From positions 1 through 13,446 of the forward strand of contig DAHXMQ010000222.1 in NCBI GenBank assembly GCA_027371625.1: 13,446 nt of DNA, read 5' to 3'. The notes under the pieces were generated by a model. The model saw nothing but the letters and a program-made list of their open reading frames with translations, was not told the DNA's origin and did not search any database. Position numbers and translations under genes: made by a program. Positions within the stretch are counted from its first letter, which is position 1. Every line of letters starts with the position of its first letter. This document shows, piece after piece, positions 1 through 7,080 of the stretch. This DNA is from Candidatus Methanoperedentaceae archaeon. Lineage in GTDB: Archaea > Halobacteriota > Methanosarcinia > Methanosarcinales > Methanoperedenaceae.

Positions 1-47
1 TTGTAAGTTTTTATCTGTGAATTCAAACAATTTAAGAGAGGAAGTTT

Positions 48-539
48 ATGGCAAGTAAGTTATTCAGGCAGATATTGATTGCTACGGATGGATCAGGATA
101 TACAAAAAGAGCTGTGGATTACGGGATAGATCTTGCAGGTAATACAGGAGCAAAATTATATGCCATTTACGTCATCGATACCGGGGCTTATGGTTCAATC
201 CCTCTGTCCCAGCCGATGGAATATGCATATTCTCTTTTAAGACAGGAGGGTGATGCTGCCATAGAATATGTGAAAGATAGGGCAGAAGCCGAAGGTCTGG
301 AGGTAGAGGGAATAATTGCCGAAGGACACCCGGCTGATGAAATAATAAAGTATGCAGAGAACAACTCAATCGACCTTATAGTAATGGGAACGCTGGGAAA
401 AAGCGGGCTCGATAGGTTCCTTCTGGGCAGCGTTGCCGATAAGGTTGTTCGAAACTCGAAAATTCCTGTTATCGTGGTTCCTGCGAATGTGGAAGCAATG
501 AGCAAAATGTCTCCTGGCGAAGATAAAAAAGCTGGATAA
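48..539 (+). CDS. Universal stress protein (UspA family), ATP-binding type
   Basis: A 163-residue single-domain cytoplasmic universal stress protein. The N-terminus runs straight into the first strand (QILIATDGS, residues 8-16), where the Asp typical of ATP-binding Usps is present. The nucleotide motif G-x2-G-x9-G-S is complete: G114, G117, G127, S128, followed by the last strand (IPVIVVP). Proteins of this kind bind ATP and modulate survival under stress; the partner cannot be read from sequence. The ATG at 48 is preceded by a good Shine-Dalgarno (GAGAGGA, 36-42), and a T-rich TATA-like stretch lies at about 8-15. The C-terminal tail of about 18 residues is charged and probably disordered. 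The gene is convergent with the TDT transporter downstream, and no clear terminator is visible between them. Confidence 0.93.
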   Translation: MASKLFRQILIATDGSGYTKRAVDYGIDLAGNTGAKLYAIYVIDTGAYGSIPLSQPMEYAYSLLRQEGDAAIEYVKDRAEAEGLEVEGIIAEGHPADEIIKYAENNSIDLIVMGTLGKSGLDRFLLGSVADKVVRNSKIPVIVVPANVEAMSKMSPGEDKKAG

Positions 540-590
540 GATTTGCATCTGTGGGAAATGCCCTACATATATAGAAACATGGCGCAGACC

Positions 591-1652
591 CTAACTGGTA
601 ACCTTGCTTATGAGGGTGTGAACCAATCCGATAAAGGTAGCAGACCACGCCAGGAAGGCTATATATACGAAATAGCGTGGAACCGGATCCAACAATGTTA
701 ACCCAGTAGCCTGGGCAAATACAAGCGTACAGGTTGTGTACATGCCCAGAGGGAAGACCATGCTCCAGTACTGCGGGTCATATCTAAGAGGCAAGTAAAG
801 GTGGCGCCATCCCTCCAGAATGAACAACAACGGAATCCACCATGTAGCTGTAGCCCAGAAGAACAGGGTAAAACCCTTTAAAAAGGGAAGAATGTCATCC
901 ATGAAGGCTAACTGGGAAGAGGTGAGGATAAGCCTGGCTCCTGCAAGTGTTGTGATCGCTGCTGCCCCCATGTTGACCCAATAGACAGGGACGAAAGAAC
1001 TGGCACTTAGTCTGAAGAATATGAGACGGTAGAATATCAGTGAGAGAATCAATAAATACAGCATGCAGCCGAACAGGTACAGATTCAGTGAGAGAAAAAG
1101 AAAATGCCCCTGTAATCCCATAAATTTTGAGGCGATAAATGTCCCGAGTATCGAGACCGATTGCGTCCCTACAACAGCAATGAACCATCCGCCATGTATC
1201 CCTTCTTCAAGGTGGGGTTTTGGCTCATGTACCATCATGCCTGTAAAGAATGAGTATATAAGAAAAAGCCAAAGGAAAAGCCCCACAAACCAGAGTATTA
1301 TAGCCATAGAGTAGTCGGAAGCTATAAGGACAAAGTCGTTGCCCAGAATGCACGTTCCGGCGACAATAGTAAAGAACCCCGGTCCCCGGACGTGGTCTAT
1401 CAAGTCGGCAATCATGTCGTTGGAATACCGAAACAGGCGAACAAAGGTGATAAACCATAAAACAAGGTAGGCTACCGTGTTTAATATAAAAAGAGACCAT
1501 GCTAAAGTAACCGCTCCCAATAAATAAAAGGCAATAGAAACGATGCCGGTTGCCATTACCAGGGCAAAATAACCCGTATAAAGGTCACTCGCGCCCTTTA
1601 ATATGATCTCTTTCAATTTTATTATCAAGATGTTCTTTCCCTGTTCAATCAT
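591..1652 (-). CDS. TDT/SLAC1-family anion or dicarboxylate transporter (TehA/Mae1-like)
   Basis: A 353-residue integral membrane protein with about ten hydrophobic helices, matching the TDT/SLAC1 fold (TehA, Mae1, plant SLAC1). Family-typical stretches are the first helix (YTGYFALVMATGIVSIA, residues 25-41) and a penultimate one containing FPLGMYTTCTLVFA. Members conduct or carry anions: malate and dicarboxylates, sulfite, chloride or nitrate, and tellurite resistance is linked to TehA. The substrate here cannot be assigned. The gene is divergent from the molybdoenzyme operon with about 80 bp between them, so it may move that enzyme's substrate or product anion; this is inference. The ATG at 1652 lacks an obvious ribosome site, and starts some 8-12 codons further in (TTG) are possible without losing the first membrane helix. 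Confidence 0.88.
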   Translation of the reverse strand: MIEQGKNILIIKLKEIILKGASDLYTGYFALVMATGIVSIAFYLLGAVTLAWSLFILNTVAYLVLWFITFVRLFRYSNDMIADLIDHVRGPGFFTIVAGTCILGNDFVLIASDYSMAIILWFVGLFLWLFLIYSFFTGMMVHEPKPHLEEGIHGGWFIAVVGTQSVSILGTFIASKFMGLQGHFLFLSLNLYLFGCMLYLLILSLIFYRLIFFRLSASSFVPVYWVNMGAAAITTLAGARLILTSSQLAFMDDILPFLKGFTLFFWATATWWIPLLFILEGWRHLYLPLRYDPQYWSMVFPLGMYTTCTLVFAQATGLTLLDPVPRYFVYIAFLAWSATFIGLVHTLISKVTS

Positions 1653-1655
1653 GCA

Positions 1656-1671
1656 CGAAAAAGATATATAC
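1656..1671 (+). promoter_or_regulatory. Archaeal BRE/TATA promoter for the molybdoenzyme operon (possibly bidirectional)
   Basis: The purine-rich CGAAAAAG directly precedes ATATATA, which reads as a BRE plus TATA box on the plus strand. Transcription would begin near 1690-1695 and leave a leader of about 45 nt before the alpha subunit. The TATATA core is nearly symmetrical and may also serve the divergent transporter, but on the minus strand the predicted start would fall just inside that gene's first codons. Promoter calls by eye are tentative. Confidence 0.5.
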
Positions 1672-1726
1672 CTTTCACGGCAATAGAAATACAGGTGAGT
1701 GGACTGTGAGAATATCGCTGTTATGT

Positions 1727-1731
1727 GGAGG
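1727..1731 (+). promoter_or_regulatory. Shine-Dalgarno that selects a TTG start for the alpha subunit
   Basis: GGAGG at 1727-1731 is a perfect ribosome-binding core. It lies five bases before an in-frame TTG (1737-1739) and inside the longer reading frame that begins with GTG at 1725. No comparable site precedes the GTG. The true N-terminus is therefore probably at 1737, four residues shorter. Confidence 0.6.
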
Positions 1732-1736
1732 CTAAA

Positions 1737-4517
1737 TTGTCACAATACGAATCTAAAACCAAGGCTGGAGGTGCATCGACTGAAGCTTTAGCAGCAAGGC
1801 AGGCGCTGGCAAAGGCTCTCCTTGAGCGTGGAACTTTAGCCGCAAAACATGTGCTTGCACTTGACCTCCTTGAACGGGTACATGAACCTGTAGGTGAATA
1901 TCCTTACCGCGGATGGGAGACCCTGTATCGGAAGCAGTGGGATTACGACTCCTTCGGCAGGACAACCCATTCCATCAATTGCACAGGTTCCTGCACATGG
2001 AAGGTCTATGTCAAGAACGGCATTGCGTTCAAGGAAGATCAGTATGCGGATTATCCAGATATTAGCCCGTCTCTGCCTACGTACAATCCGAGGGGATGCC
2101 AGAAGGGAGCCAATTACAAAGAATATGTCTATGGTCCTCAGCGGTTGAAATATCCGCTCATACGAACAGGTGCAAGAGGCGATGGGAAATGGAGAAAAGC
2201 CTCGTGGGATGAAGCATTGAACTACATCGCACGTAAAGTCGTTGAAACCATATCCAACCATGGGCCCGACACGATAACATTCTATTCTGCCAATCAGGCA
2301 AAGTTTGCGATTACATACGCTGCTGGCGCTCGCCTTGCCAACCTGATCGGGGGTGTGGTTTGCAGCTTCTATGATTGGGTCTCAGACCTTCCTCCGGGAG
2401 AACCCATCACATGGGGTGTGCAGACCGACTCGTGCGAATCAGCAGACTGGTTTAACTCGAAATACATTATAGTGTGGGGTTCTAATATTGTCGAGACACG
2501 TATTCCCGATGCCCATTTCATAAGCGAAGCACGGATGAACGGGACAAAGATAGTGACCATCTTCCCGGAATACAACGCAGTATCAATCCACGCGGATGTT
2601 TTCGTACCCGTGAAGCCTGGCACAGACGCCGCACTGGCGCTTGGGATGGCGAACGTGATTGTAAACGAAGGGCTCTACGATGAAGCTTACGTGAAACAAT
2701 ATACGGACATGCCGATGCTCGTCCGGATCGACAACAGAAGGTTTCTGAGGGAAAGCGATTTAGTTGCAAATGGCAGGGAGGATAAGCTCTATTTCTGGGA
2801 CGAAAACACGGGAAAGCCTGTACTTGCCCCGGGGACTATGGGCAGTCCTGATAAGACCCTGAATTTGGGTGCGATAGATCCGGCATTGGAAGGTACTTTC
2901 AGTGTAAATACTCTTTCCGGTGAGGTAGAGGTCACTACGGTCTTCTCGCTTCTTAAACAAAAATTAGAAACATACGACCCACGCAGCGTATCAGAAATTA
3001 CAGGCGTAGATAAAGAGCTTTTAACTGAGATTGCCAGGGAATTCGCGACCATAAAACCTGCGAGGATTATTGAAGGCGCAGGCGTAAATCACTACTATCA
3101 TAACGATCTCAACAACAGGAGCCAGATACTGATTGCTGCCCTTACCGGTAACGTAGGCAAACCGGGAGGAGGTTTCGATCATTATGTAGGACAGGAAAAA
3201 TTCTGGCCCGAAGAGGGATTCTTCAAGCTCGCCTACCCGCTCGGTCGTCCCAAGCAGAGGTTCCAGCCAACCACGCTCTGGACATACGTGCATTCCGACA
3301 TTACGTCGGATGTTGAGGGTCTCTGGCAACGCCCTCTCCGTGAATACATACGCGAAAGCGTGAATAATGGCTGGATGCCTTTATATCCAAAGGGGACTCT
3401 GGAAAGCGGCAGGACGCCGAAAATCCTGTTCATATGGGGCGCCAATTATCTGAACCAGACCAAGGCATCCGAGCCTGTACTTGCCAACCTCCTGCCCAAG
3501 CTTGACCTCATCGTTGATATTGATTTCCGGATGTGCACTTCAGGCTTATACGCTGACGTGATTCTGCCCGCGGCAAGCATGTTCGAGAAGTGGGATCTCA
3601 GCACAACAGACCTTTACACATACATTACTCCCTTCACTCCCATCATCCCTCCCCAACTGGACAGCAAGACCGACTGGCAGATATGGAAGGAACTTGCCCG
3701 CGCACTTGCGGATACCAAGTTCTCCTTTACGGATACACTGCCCGATGGTTCCACGATTAACCGCGATTTTTCAACTCTTGTTGAGGAGTTCACCGCAAAT
3801 GGTGCTCTCAACTCAGACAAGGACACAGGACAGTTTATCCTGGATAATTCAATGGAAACTGAAGGCATGACAATGGACATGATTAACCAGCAACCAAGAC
3901 GTTTTGTCGCAACCAGCAAGGGGTGGACGACTGAGATCAGGGAAGGAGTCGCCTACTATGGTTTTCAGAGGATGTATGAATTGAAAGAACCTCTTTCAAC
4001 GCTGACAGGGCGCCAGCAGTTCTATATTGATCACGATTGGTTCCTAAATGACTTTAAAGAAGAACTGCCGGTGTACAAACCGCCTGTAGATGAAACCAAA
4101 TATCCTCTCCGCTACCTCACTCCGCATGGACGATGGAGCATCCATTCATTATGGCGTGACGCAAAGTATCAGCTTCGGCTGCAAAGGGGCAGACCGATCG
4201 TTTACCTAAGCCCGAACGATGCCTCTGCCCGCGGGCTTGCGGACAACGACCCTGTCGAAATTTATAACGACAACGGGACAATTATAGCCCACCTCTGCAT
4301 TTCGACAAGGTTGCCGGAAGGCATGGCTTTGATGTACCAGGGCTGGGAGCGCTATACGTTCAAGAAAGGCGGCTTCCAGAGCCCCACTACAATCCACATC
4401 AAGCCGACCCAGCTCGCTGGTGGTTACGGACAGTTGAAGTTCAGGCTTAATTACTGGGGTCCCACCGGAAACCAGAGGGATACACGGGTGGAAATCCGCA
4501 AATACATGGGGGAGTAA
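1737..4517 (+). CDS. Type II DMSO-reductase-family molybdoenzyme, catalytic alpha subunit (NarG/PcrA-like)
   Basis: Large catalytic subunit (930 residues counted from the GTG at 1725, 926 from the preferred TTG at 1737) expected to bind Mo-bis-PGD and one 4Fe-4S cluster (FS0). Numbering from the GTG: H82, C86 and C90 (HSINCTGSC), then C125 after 34 residues, the same spacing as the FS0 ligands of E. coli NarG. D217 in SFYDWVSDLPPG fits the aspartate Mo ligand of type II enzymes. Further family signatures are HYVGQEK, PHGRWSIHS and GNQRDTRVEIRKY in the C-terminal pterin-binding domain. The length fits archaeal pNarG, PcrA, SerA and DdhA (about 900-980) rather than bacterial NarG (about 1,240). 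The CTGSC signature points towards nitrate or perchlorate-type reductases, but the substrate is unproven. No twin-arginine signal is present: the first 60 residues are charged and helical. First gene of the alpha-beta-gamma operon. Confidence 0.92.
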   Translation: MSQYESKTKAGGASTEALAARQALAKALLERGTLAAKHVLALDLLERVHEPVGEYPYRGWETLYRKQWDYDSFGRTTHSINCTGSCTWKVYVKNGIAFKEDQYADYPDISPSLPTYNPRGCQKGANYKEYVYGPQRLKYPLIRTGARGDGKWRKASWDEALNYIARKVVETISNHGPDTITFYSANQAKFAITYAAGARLANLIGGVVCSFYDWVSDLPPGEPITWGVQTDSCESADWFNSKYIIVWGSNIVETRIPDAHFISEARMNGTKIVTIFPEYNAVSIHADVFVPVKPGTDAALALGMANVIVNEGLYDEAYVKQYTDMPMLVRIDNRRFLRESDLVANGREDKLYFWDENTGKPVLAPGTMGSPDKTLNLGAIDPALEGTFSVNTLSGEVEVTTVFSLLKQKLETYDPRSVSEITGVDKELLTEIAREFATIKPARIIEGAGVNHYYHNDLNNRSQILIAALTGNVGKPGGGFDHYVGQEKFWPEEGFFKLAYPLGRPKQRFQPTTLWTYVHSDITSDVEGLWQRPLREYIRESVNNGWMPLYPKGTLESGRTPKILFIWGANYLNQTKASEPVLANLLPKLDLIVDIDFRMCTSGLYADVILPAASMFEKWDLSTTDLYTYITPFTPIIPPQLDSKTDWQIWKELARALADTKFSFTDTLPDGSTINRDFSTLVEEFTANGALNSDKDTGQFILDNSMETEGMTMDMINQQPRRFVATSKGWTTEIREGVAYYGFQRMYELKEPLSTLTGRQQFYIDHDWFLNDFKEELPVYKPPVDETKYPLRYLTPHGRWSIHSLWRDAKYQLRLQRGRPIVYLSPNDASARGLADNDPVEIYNDNGTIIAHLCISTRLPEGMALMYQGWERYTFKKGGFQSPTTIHIKPTQLAGGYGQLKFRLNYWGPTGNQRDTRVEIRKYMGE

Positions 4518-4518
4518 C

Positions 4519-5556
4519 ATGCCTGTAAAGAGACAGATCAGAATGGTCGCAGACCTTAACAAGTGCCTTGGGTGCCATACCTGCACTATGGCATGCAAGA
4601 CCATGTGGACAGACAGAAATAAAGGGCAGATGCACATGTATTGGAATAACGTGGAAACCCAGCCTGGCATGGGTTATCCTAAGAACTATGAAACGCAGGG
4701 AGGATGGTTCAATGTATCTGATAGAAGCAGCATACCGATTCCCACAATAAACGAGGGCTATGGCGCTCCATGGGAATACAACTACGGCGATGTGCTAAAA
4801 ACAGATGGCGGGGATGCATCAGCATCTGTGCTAACTCCATCTCCCGATCCTTCGGGCAGCGATGTTTATGCAAGCAACTGGGACGAGGATGTAGGCGCCG
4901 GAACCTTCCCGAATTCCTACTACTTTTATCTACCCCGCATCTGCAACCATTGTACCGACCCTCCATGCGTGGACGCCTGCCCGCGCCAGGCGGTCTATAA
5001 ACGCGAAGAAGACGGTATCGTGCTGGTAGATCAGACGAGGTGTCGGGGTTACCTCTATTGCGTTAAGGGATGCCCTTATAAAAAAATATACTATAACCGG
5101 GAACAGAAAGCAGCGCAGAAGTGCATTTTCTGTTATCCCAGGATTGAGGAGCATAAAGGGAACTTCTGCGCAACGCAGTGCGTGGGTCGGATACACTATG
5201 TCGGCTATGCCGATGATACCAACAGCAGCGCCTATAAGCTCATAAACAAATGGAAGGTGGCTTTGCGGCTGCACCCGGAATTTAAAACCGAGCCGAACGT
5301 GTTTTATATTCCTCCTTTAAGTCCGCCGGCCTATGCATCGGATGGCAAGATTACCAAAACTGCACGGATTCCGGTGGAGTTGCTGGCAAGACTCTTCGGG
5401 GATACTACGGGGCAGACACTTGAACAGCGTGCAGATCGTATCAGGGAAATCTTTGACACCATTCAGGCTGAGCGCAATAAAGTCGCATCGGGCGGAAGCT
5501 CGGAATTGATTAGTATATTAATTCCTCATTCGGAGGCTGACAGAATCCAGGTGTAA
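4519..5556 (+). CDS. Type II DMSO-reductase-family iron-sulfur beta subunit (NarH/PcrB/DdhB-like)
   Basis: A 345-residue ferredoxin-like electron-transfer subunit with four Cys groups: C16, C19, C22, C26; C142, C145, C150, C154; C175, C181, C185; and C202, C205, C217, C221. In the third group the second position is Tyr178 (CRGYLYC) where NarH has Trp, so one 3Fe-4S and three 4Fe-4S clusters are predicted. It should relay electrons between the Mo subunit and the heme subunit. The region between the first two groups (about 30-140) is the long loop usual in this family (MYWNNVETQPG, YYFYLPRICNHC). The start is one base after the alpha stop, with its Shine-Dalgarno (GGGGGAG, 4508-4514) inside the end of the alpha gene, so translation is probably coupled. 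The C-terminus is a soluble tail with no membrane anchor. Confidence 0.93.
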   Translation: MPVKRQIRMVADLNKCLGCHTCTMACKTMWTDRNKGQMHMYWNNVETQPGMGYPKNYETQGGWFNVSDRSSIPIPTINEGYGAPWEYNYGDVLKTDGGDASASVLTPSPDPSGSDVYASNWDEDVGAGTFPNSYYFYLPRICNHCTDPPCVDACPRQAVYKREEDGIVLVDQTRCRGYLYCVKGCPYKKIYYNREQKAAQKCIFCYPRIEEHKGNFCATQCVGRIHYVGYADDTNSSAYKLINKWKVALRLHPEFKTEPNVFYIPPLSPPAYASDGKITKTARIPVELLARLFGDTTGQTLEQRADRIREIFDTIQAERNKVASGGSSELISILIPHSEADRIQV

Positions 5557-5569
5557 GCAAGAGGCGATT

Positions 5570-6196
5570 ATGGAAATTACAGCGATATATGTAACCACGG
5601 CAACAGCGGCTGACCCCGAAGACCCGGTGTGGTCGAAGGCTCCTGAGACGATAGTCAACCTCAATAAAAGATTGAATGAGGTAGGCGCCAGGATGTCATT
5701 CGAAGCACATGAGGAGAGGCATATAAGTGTCAAGGTAATCCACAACGGGACTGACATCTTTTTCCTCTATAAGTGGGAAGAAAATGAAGCGAATATTGCC
5801 TGCGACTATCCCGTTTTTCCAGACGCCTTTGCCATGCAAATTCCTTTTCTCGCAGGCGATAGCCCTCTATGCATGGGTGCCCTGCACCAGCCTGTTAATA
5901 TAATTTTCTGGAGACCGGACCTGCAAATGCCACAGAATGTTGTTGCAGGAGGTTCAGGTACCGCACAAACAAGCCCTGATGCAGCATCCCAGAATATCAG
6001 GCACAGCCAAAGCTGGGCCGATAGAGTATGGAGGGTGATTATAACCCGACCAATGGCGGCAGCTTCAGAGAACCAGGTCTCCTTTGAACGCGGCGCTATA
6101 TACAAAGTCGCTTTTGCAAACTGGAAAGGTGGAGTAGATGCCGAAAGGGGCGGGCACAAAATAGTTTCGGATTGGCTGAATCTTTCCATCCAGTGA
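5570..6196 (+). CDS. Heme-b gamma subunit, ethylbenzene/dimethylsulfide dehydrogenase family
   Basis: A 208-residue protein of the EB_dh type (EbdC, DdhC, SerC, PcrC-like gamma), which binds one heme b and passes electrons to or from an external carrier. Family marks are DPVWSKAP (residues 18-25), PFLAGDSPLCMG followed by QPVNIIFWRPD (92-117), RVWRVIITRPM (152-162) and the closing block GGHKIVSDWLNL. By analogy with the Met/Lys heme ligation known in EbdC, M102 (or M89) and K197 are candidate axial ligands; this is inferred from position only. Known homologues are exported, but this one starts without any hydrophobic segment, and 13 bases after the beta stop there is a usable Shine-Dalgarno (AGAGGCG), so the start looks right. 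Residues about 119-147 form a Gly/Ser/Ala/Gln-rich loop. Last gene of the operon. Confidence 0.87.
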   Translation: MEITAIYVTTATAADPEDPVWSKAPETIVNLNKRLNEVGARMSFEAHEERHISVKVIHNGTDIFFLYKWEENEANIACDYPVFPDAFAMQIPFLAGDSPLCMGALHQPVNIIFWRPDLQMPQNVVAGGSGTAQTSPDAASQNIRHSQSWADRVWRVIITRPMAAASENQVSFERGAIYKVAFANWKGGVDAERGGHKIVSDWLNLSIQ

Positions 6197-6203
6197 TGAC
6201 ATA

Positions 6204-6596
6204 TCAAATTTGGGTGATGAATTCGTCTATTTTCTTCAATATTTTATTCTCTATTTCGGCATTCCACATCATCTCAGGAACGTCAACAGCCAGAAACAGA
6301 GCGCTCAGCAGGACTGACTCTACTATTGTCACCCCTATGTTCTGAAGCCACTTCCCGACCCCTATCGTAACCTTGAAACCATCAGGAGTCCTTGTGAACA
6401 GAATGTTAAGGGCTCTATCAGCGCCAAAGATGCCTCTCAGTATTCCTCCCTTCTTAGCTTGAATTAGCTTGCCGTTTTCAGTGTTGCCTACCTGTACTTT
6501 CCACATATCTTCCTTTAGGTAATTCTCCGTCATTCCTGCAAGTTTATCGAAGTCCATAGTCTTGTTGTATTCTTTTTCTTTCTTAAACACTCCCAT
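6204..6596 (-). CDS. Conserved-looking small protein of unknown function
   Basis: A 130-residue protein from the ATG at 6596 that I cannot assign to a named family. A TTG at 6611 in the same frame would give 135 residues. The ATG is preferred because GGAGAG lies eight bases upstream, and because the TATA box at 6633-6640 would start transcription near 6610. The N-terminus is charged (FKKEKEYNK). The middle looks like a beta-rich domain (WKVQVGNTENGKLIQAKKGG, then RALNILFTRTP and FKVTIGVGKWLQNIG). A hydrophobic stretch follows (VTIVESVLLSALFLAVDVPEMMW), possibly membrane-associating, and then a charged helix (ENKILKKIDEFITQI). It is convergent with the gamma subunit, seven bases apart, and has its own promoter, so it is probably not part of the molybdoenzyme operon. 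Confidence 0.75.
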   Translation of the reverse strand: MGVFKKEKEYNKTMDFDKLAGMTENYLKEDMWKVQVGNTENGKLIQAKKGGILRGIFGADRALNILFTRTPDGFKVTIGVGKWLQNIGVTIVESVLLSALFLAVDVPEMMWNAEIENKILKKIDEFITQI

Positions 6597-6632
6597 TTTA
6601 ACACTCTCCAATCTTTAATCGTTTCTCTTAGC

Positions 6633-6640
6633 ATTTATAA
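6633..6640 (-). promoter_or_regulatory. TATA box for the 130-residue gene
   Basis: On the minus strand this reads TTATAAAT, a near-consensus archaeal TATA box. Its centre is about 26 bp from position 6610, giving a leader of roughly 13 nt that contains only the Shine-Dalgarno GGAGAG before the ATG at 6596. Confidence 0.5.
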
Positions 6641-6672
6641 TCTACGCTCTTGCCATCCATGTTGTGAACGAT

Positions 6673-6688
6673 AAGAAAAATTTAATAC
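6673..6688 (+). promoter_or_regulatory. BRE/TATA promoter for the zinc-ribbon gene
   Basis: AAGAAAAA followed by TTTAATAC resembles a BRE plus TATA box. The predicted transcription start is near 6710, about 25 nt before the ATG at 6736. Together with the minus-strand TATA box at 6633-6640, it makes this gap a compact divergent promoter region. Confidence 0.45.
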
Positions 6689-6735
6689 AGGTAGTGTAAT
6701 CATGACTTACCAGATATAACGGACATGGCAGTATT

Positions 6736-7053
6736 ATGGTTGATATATCGGACAAATTAAAACCTTTTCATGGTTATCAGATTTGCCCTGTTTGCGGCGG
6801 GGAAGTGGAATATGCAGGGATTATCAGCGGACATATCATTTTTCCGGGTGCAAGTACTGCCCAGATATACATCTGCAAGGAGTGTAATTATCAGGGGAGC
6901 GCCGTAATCGAGGTTGATACACCTGAAGAGGTCAAGAAGATGCGGGAATATCTTATAGCACATAAAGACGAAAATGCAGCTCCTGCTGATAGTGCAGCCC
7001 CTGCATTCGGTTATCCAAAAGAATACGTGTGTATTTTTTTCTTAGATGGCTAA
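6736..7053 (+). CDS. Small zinc-ribbon protein
   Basis: A 105-residue protein with two Cys pairs, C17-x2-C20 (CPVCGG) and C47-x2-C50 (CKECNYQG), separated by a beta-rich stretch. This is a classic structural zinc ribbon, often involved in binding nucleic acid or protein partners. A charged helix (TPEEVKKMREYLIAHKDE) and an Ala/Pro-rich linker follow. The C-terminus is short and hydrophobic (YVCIFFLDG) and is encoded across a run of seven T at 7034-7040, so the end of the protein could be altered by a slippage mutation. It is convergent with the methyltransferase, 27 bp apart. I do not recognise a specific function. Confidence 0.78.
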   Translation: MVDISDKLKPFHGYQICPVCGGEVEYAGIISGHIIFPGASTAQIYICKECNYQGSAVIEVDTPEEVKKMREYLIAHKDENAAPADSAAPAFGYPKEYVCIFFLDG

Positions 7054-7080
7054 TAGATTTGAAAGGTGATGGTCCGCCTA

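Noticed and set aside
1723..1725. ATG directly at the start of the alpha region
   Set aside because: It is out of frame with the alpha reading frame; only the GTG at 1725 and the TTG at 1737 are in frame.
1725..1910. A possible twin-arginine signal at the alpha N-terminus
   Set aside because: No RR-x-F-L-K-like motif followed by a hydrophobic segment is found in the first 60 residues; the region is polar and helical.
1836..2261. A 141-codon minus-strand frame inside the alpha gene
   Set aside because: It is antisense to the FS0-binding region, has no promoter or ribosome site, and its product matches nothing recognisable.
4206..4670. A 154-codon minus-strand frame across the alpha-beta junction
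   Set aside because: It overlaps two well-supported genes on the opposite strand and shows no domain features.
6204..6611. The gene beside the gamma subunit as the missing NarJ/TorD-type chaperone
   Set aside because: It is on the opposite strand, is much shorter than these all-helical chaperones and looks beta-rich with a hydrophobic segment.
7034..7040. The T7 run as a terminator for the zinc-ribbon gene
   Set aside because: It lies inside the coding sequence before the stop codon, so calling it a terminator would mean transcripts ending within the gene; kept only as a possible slippage site.
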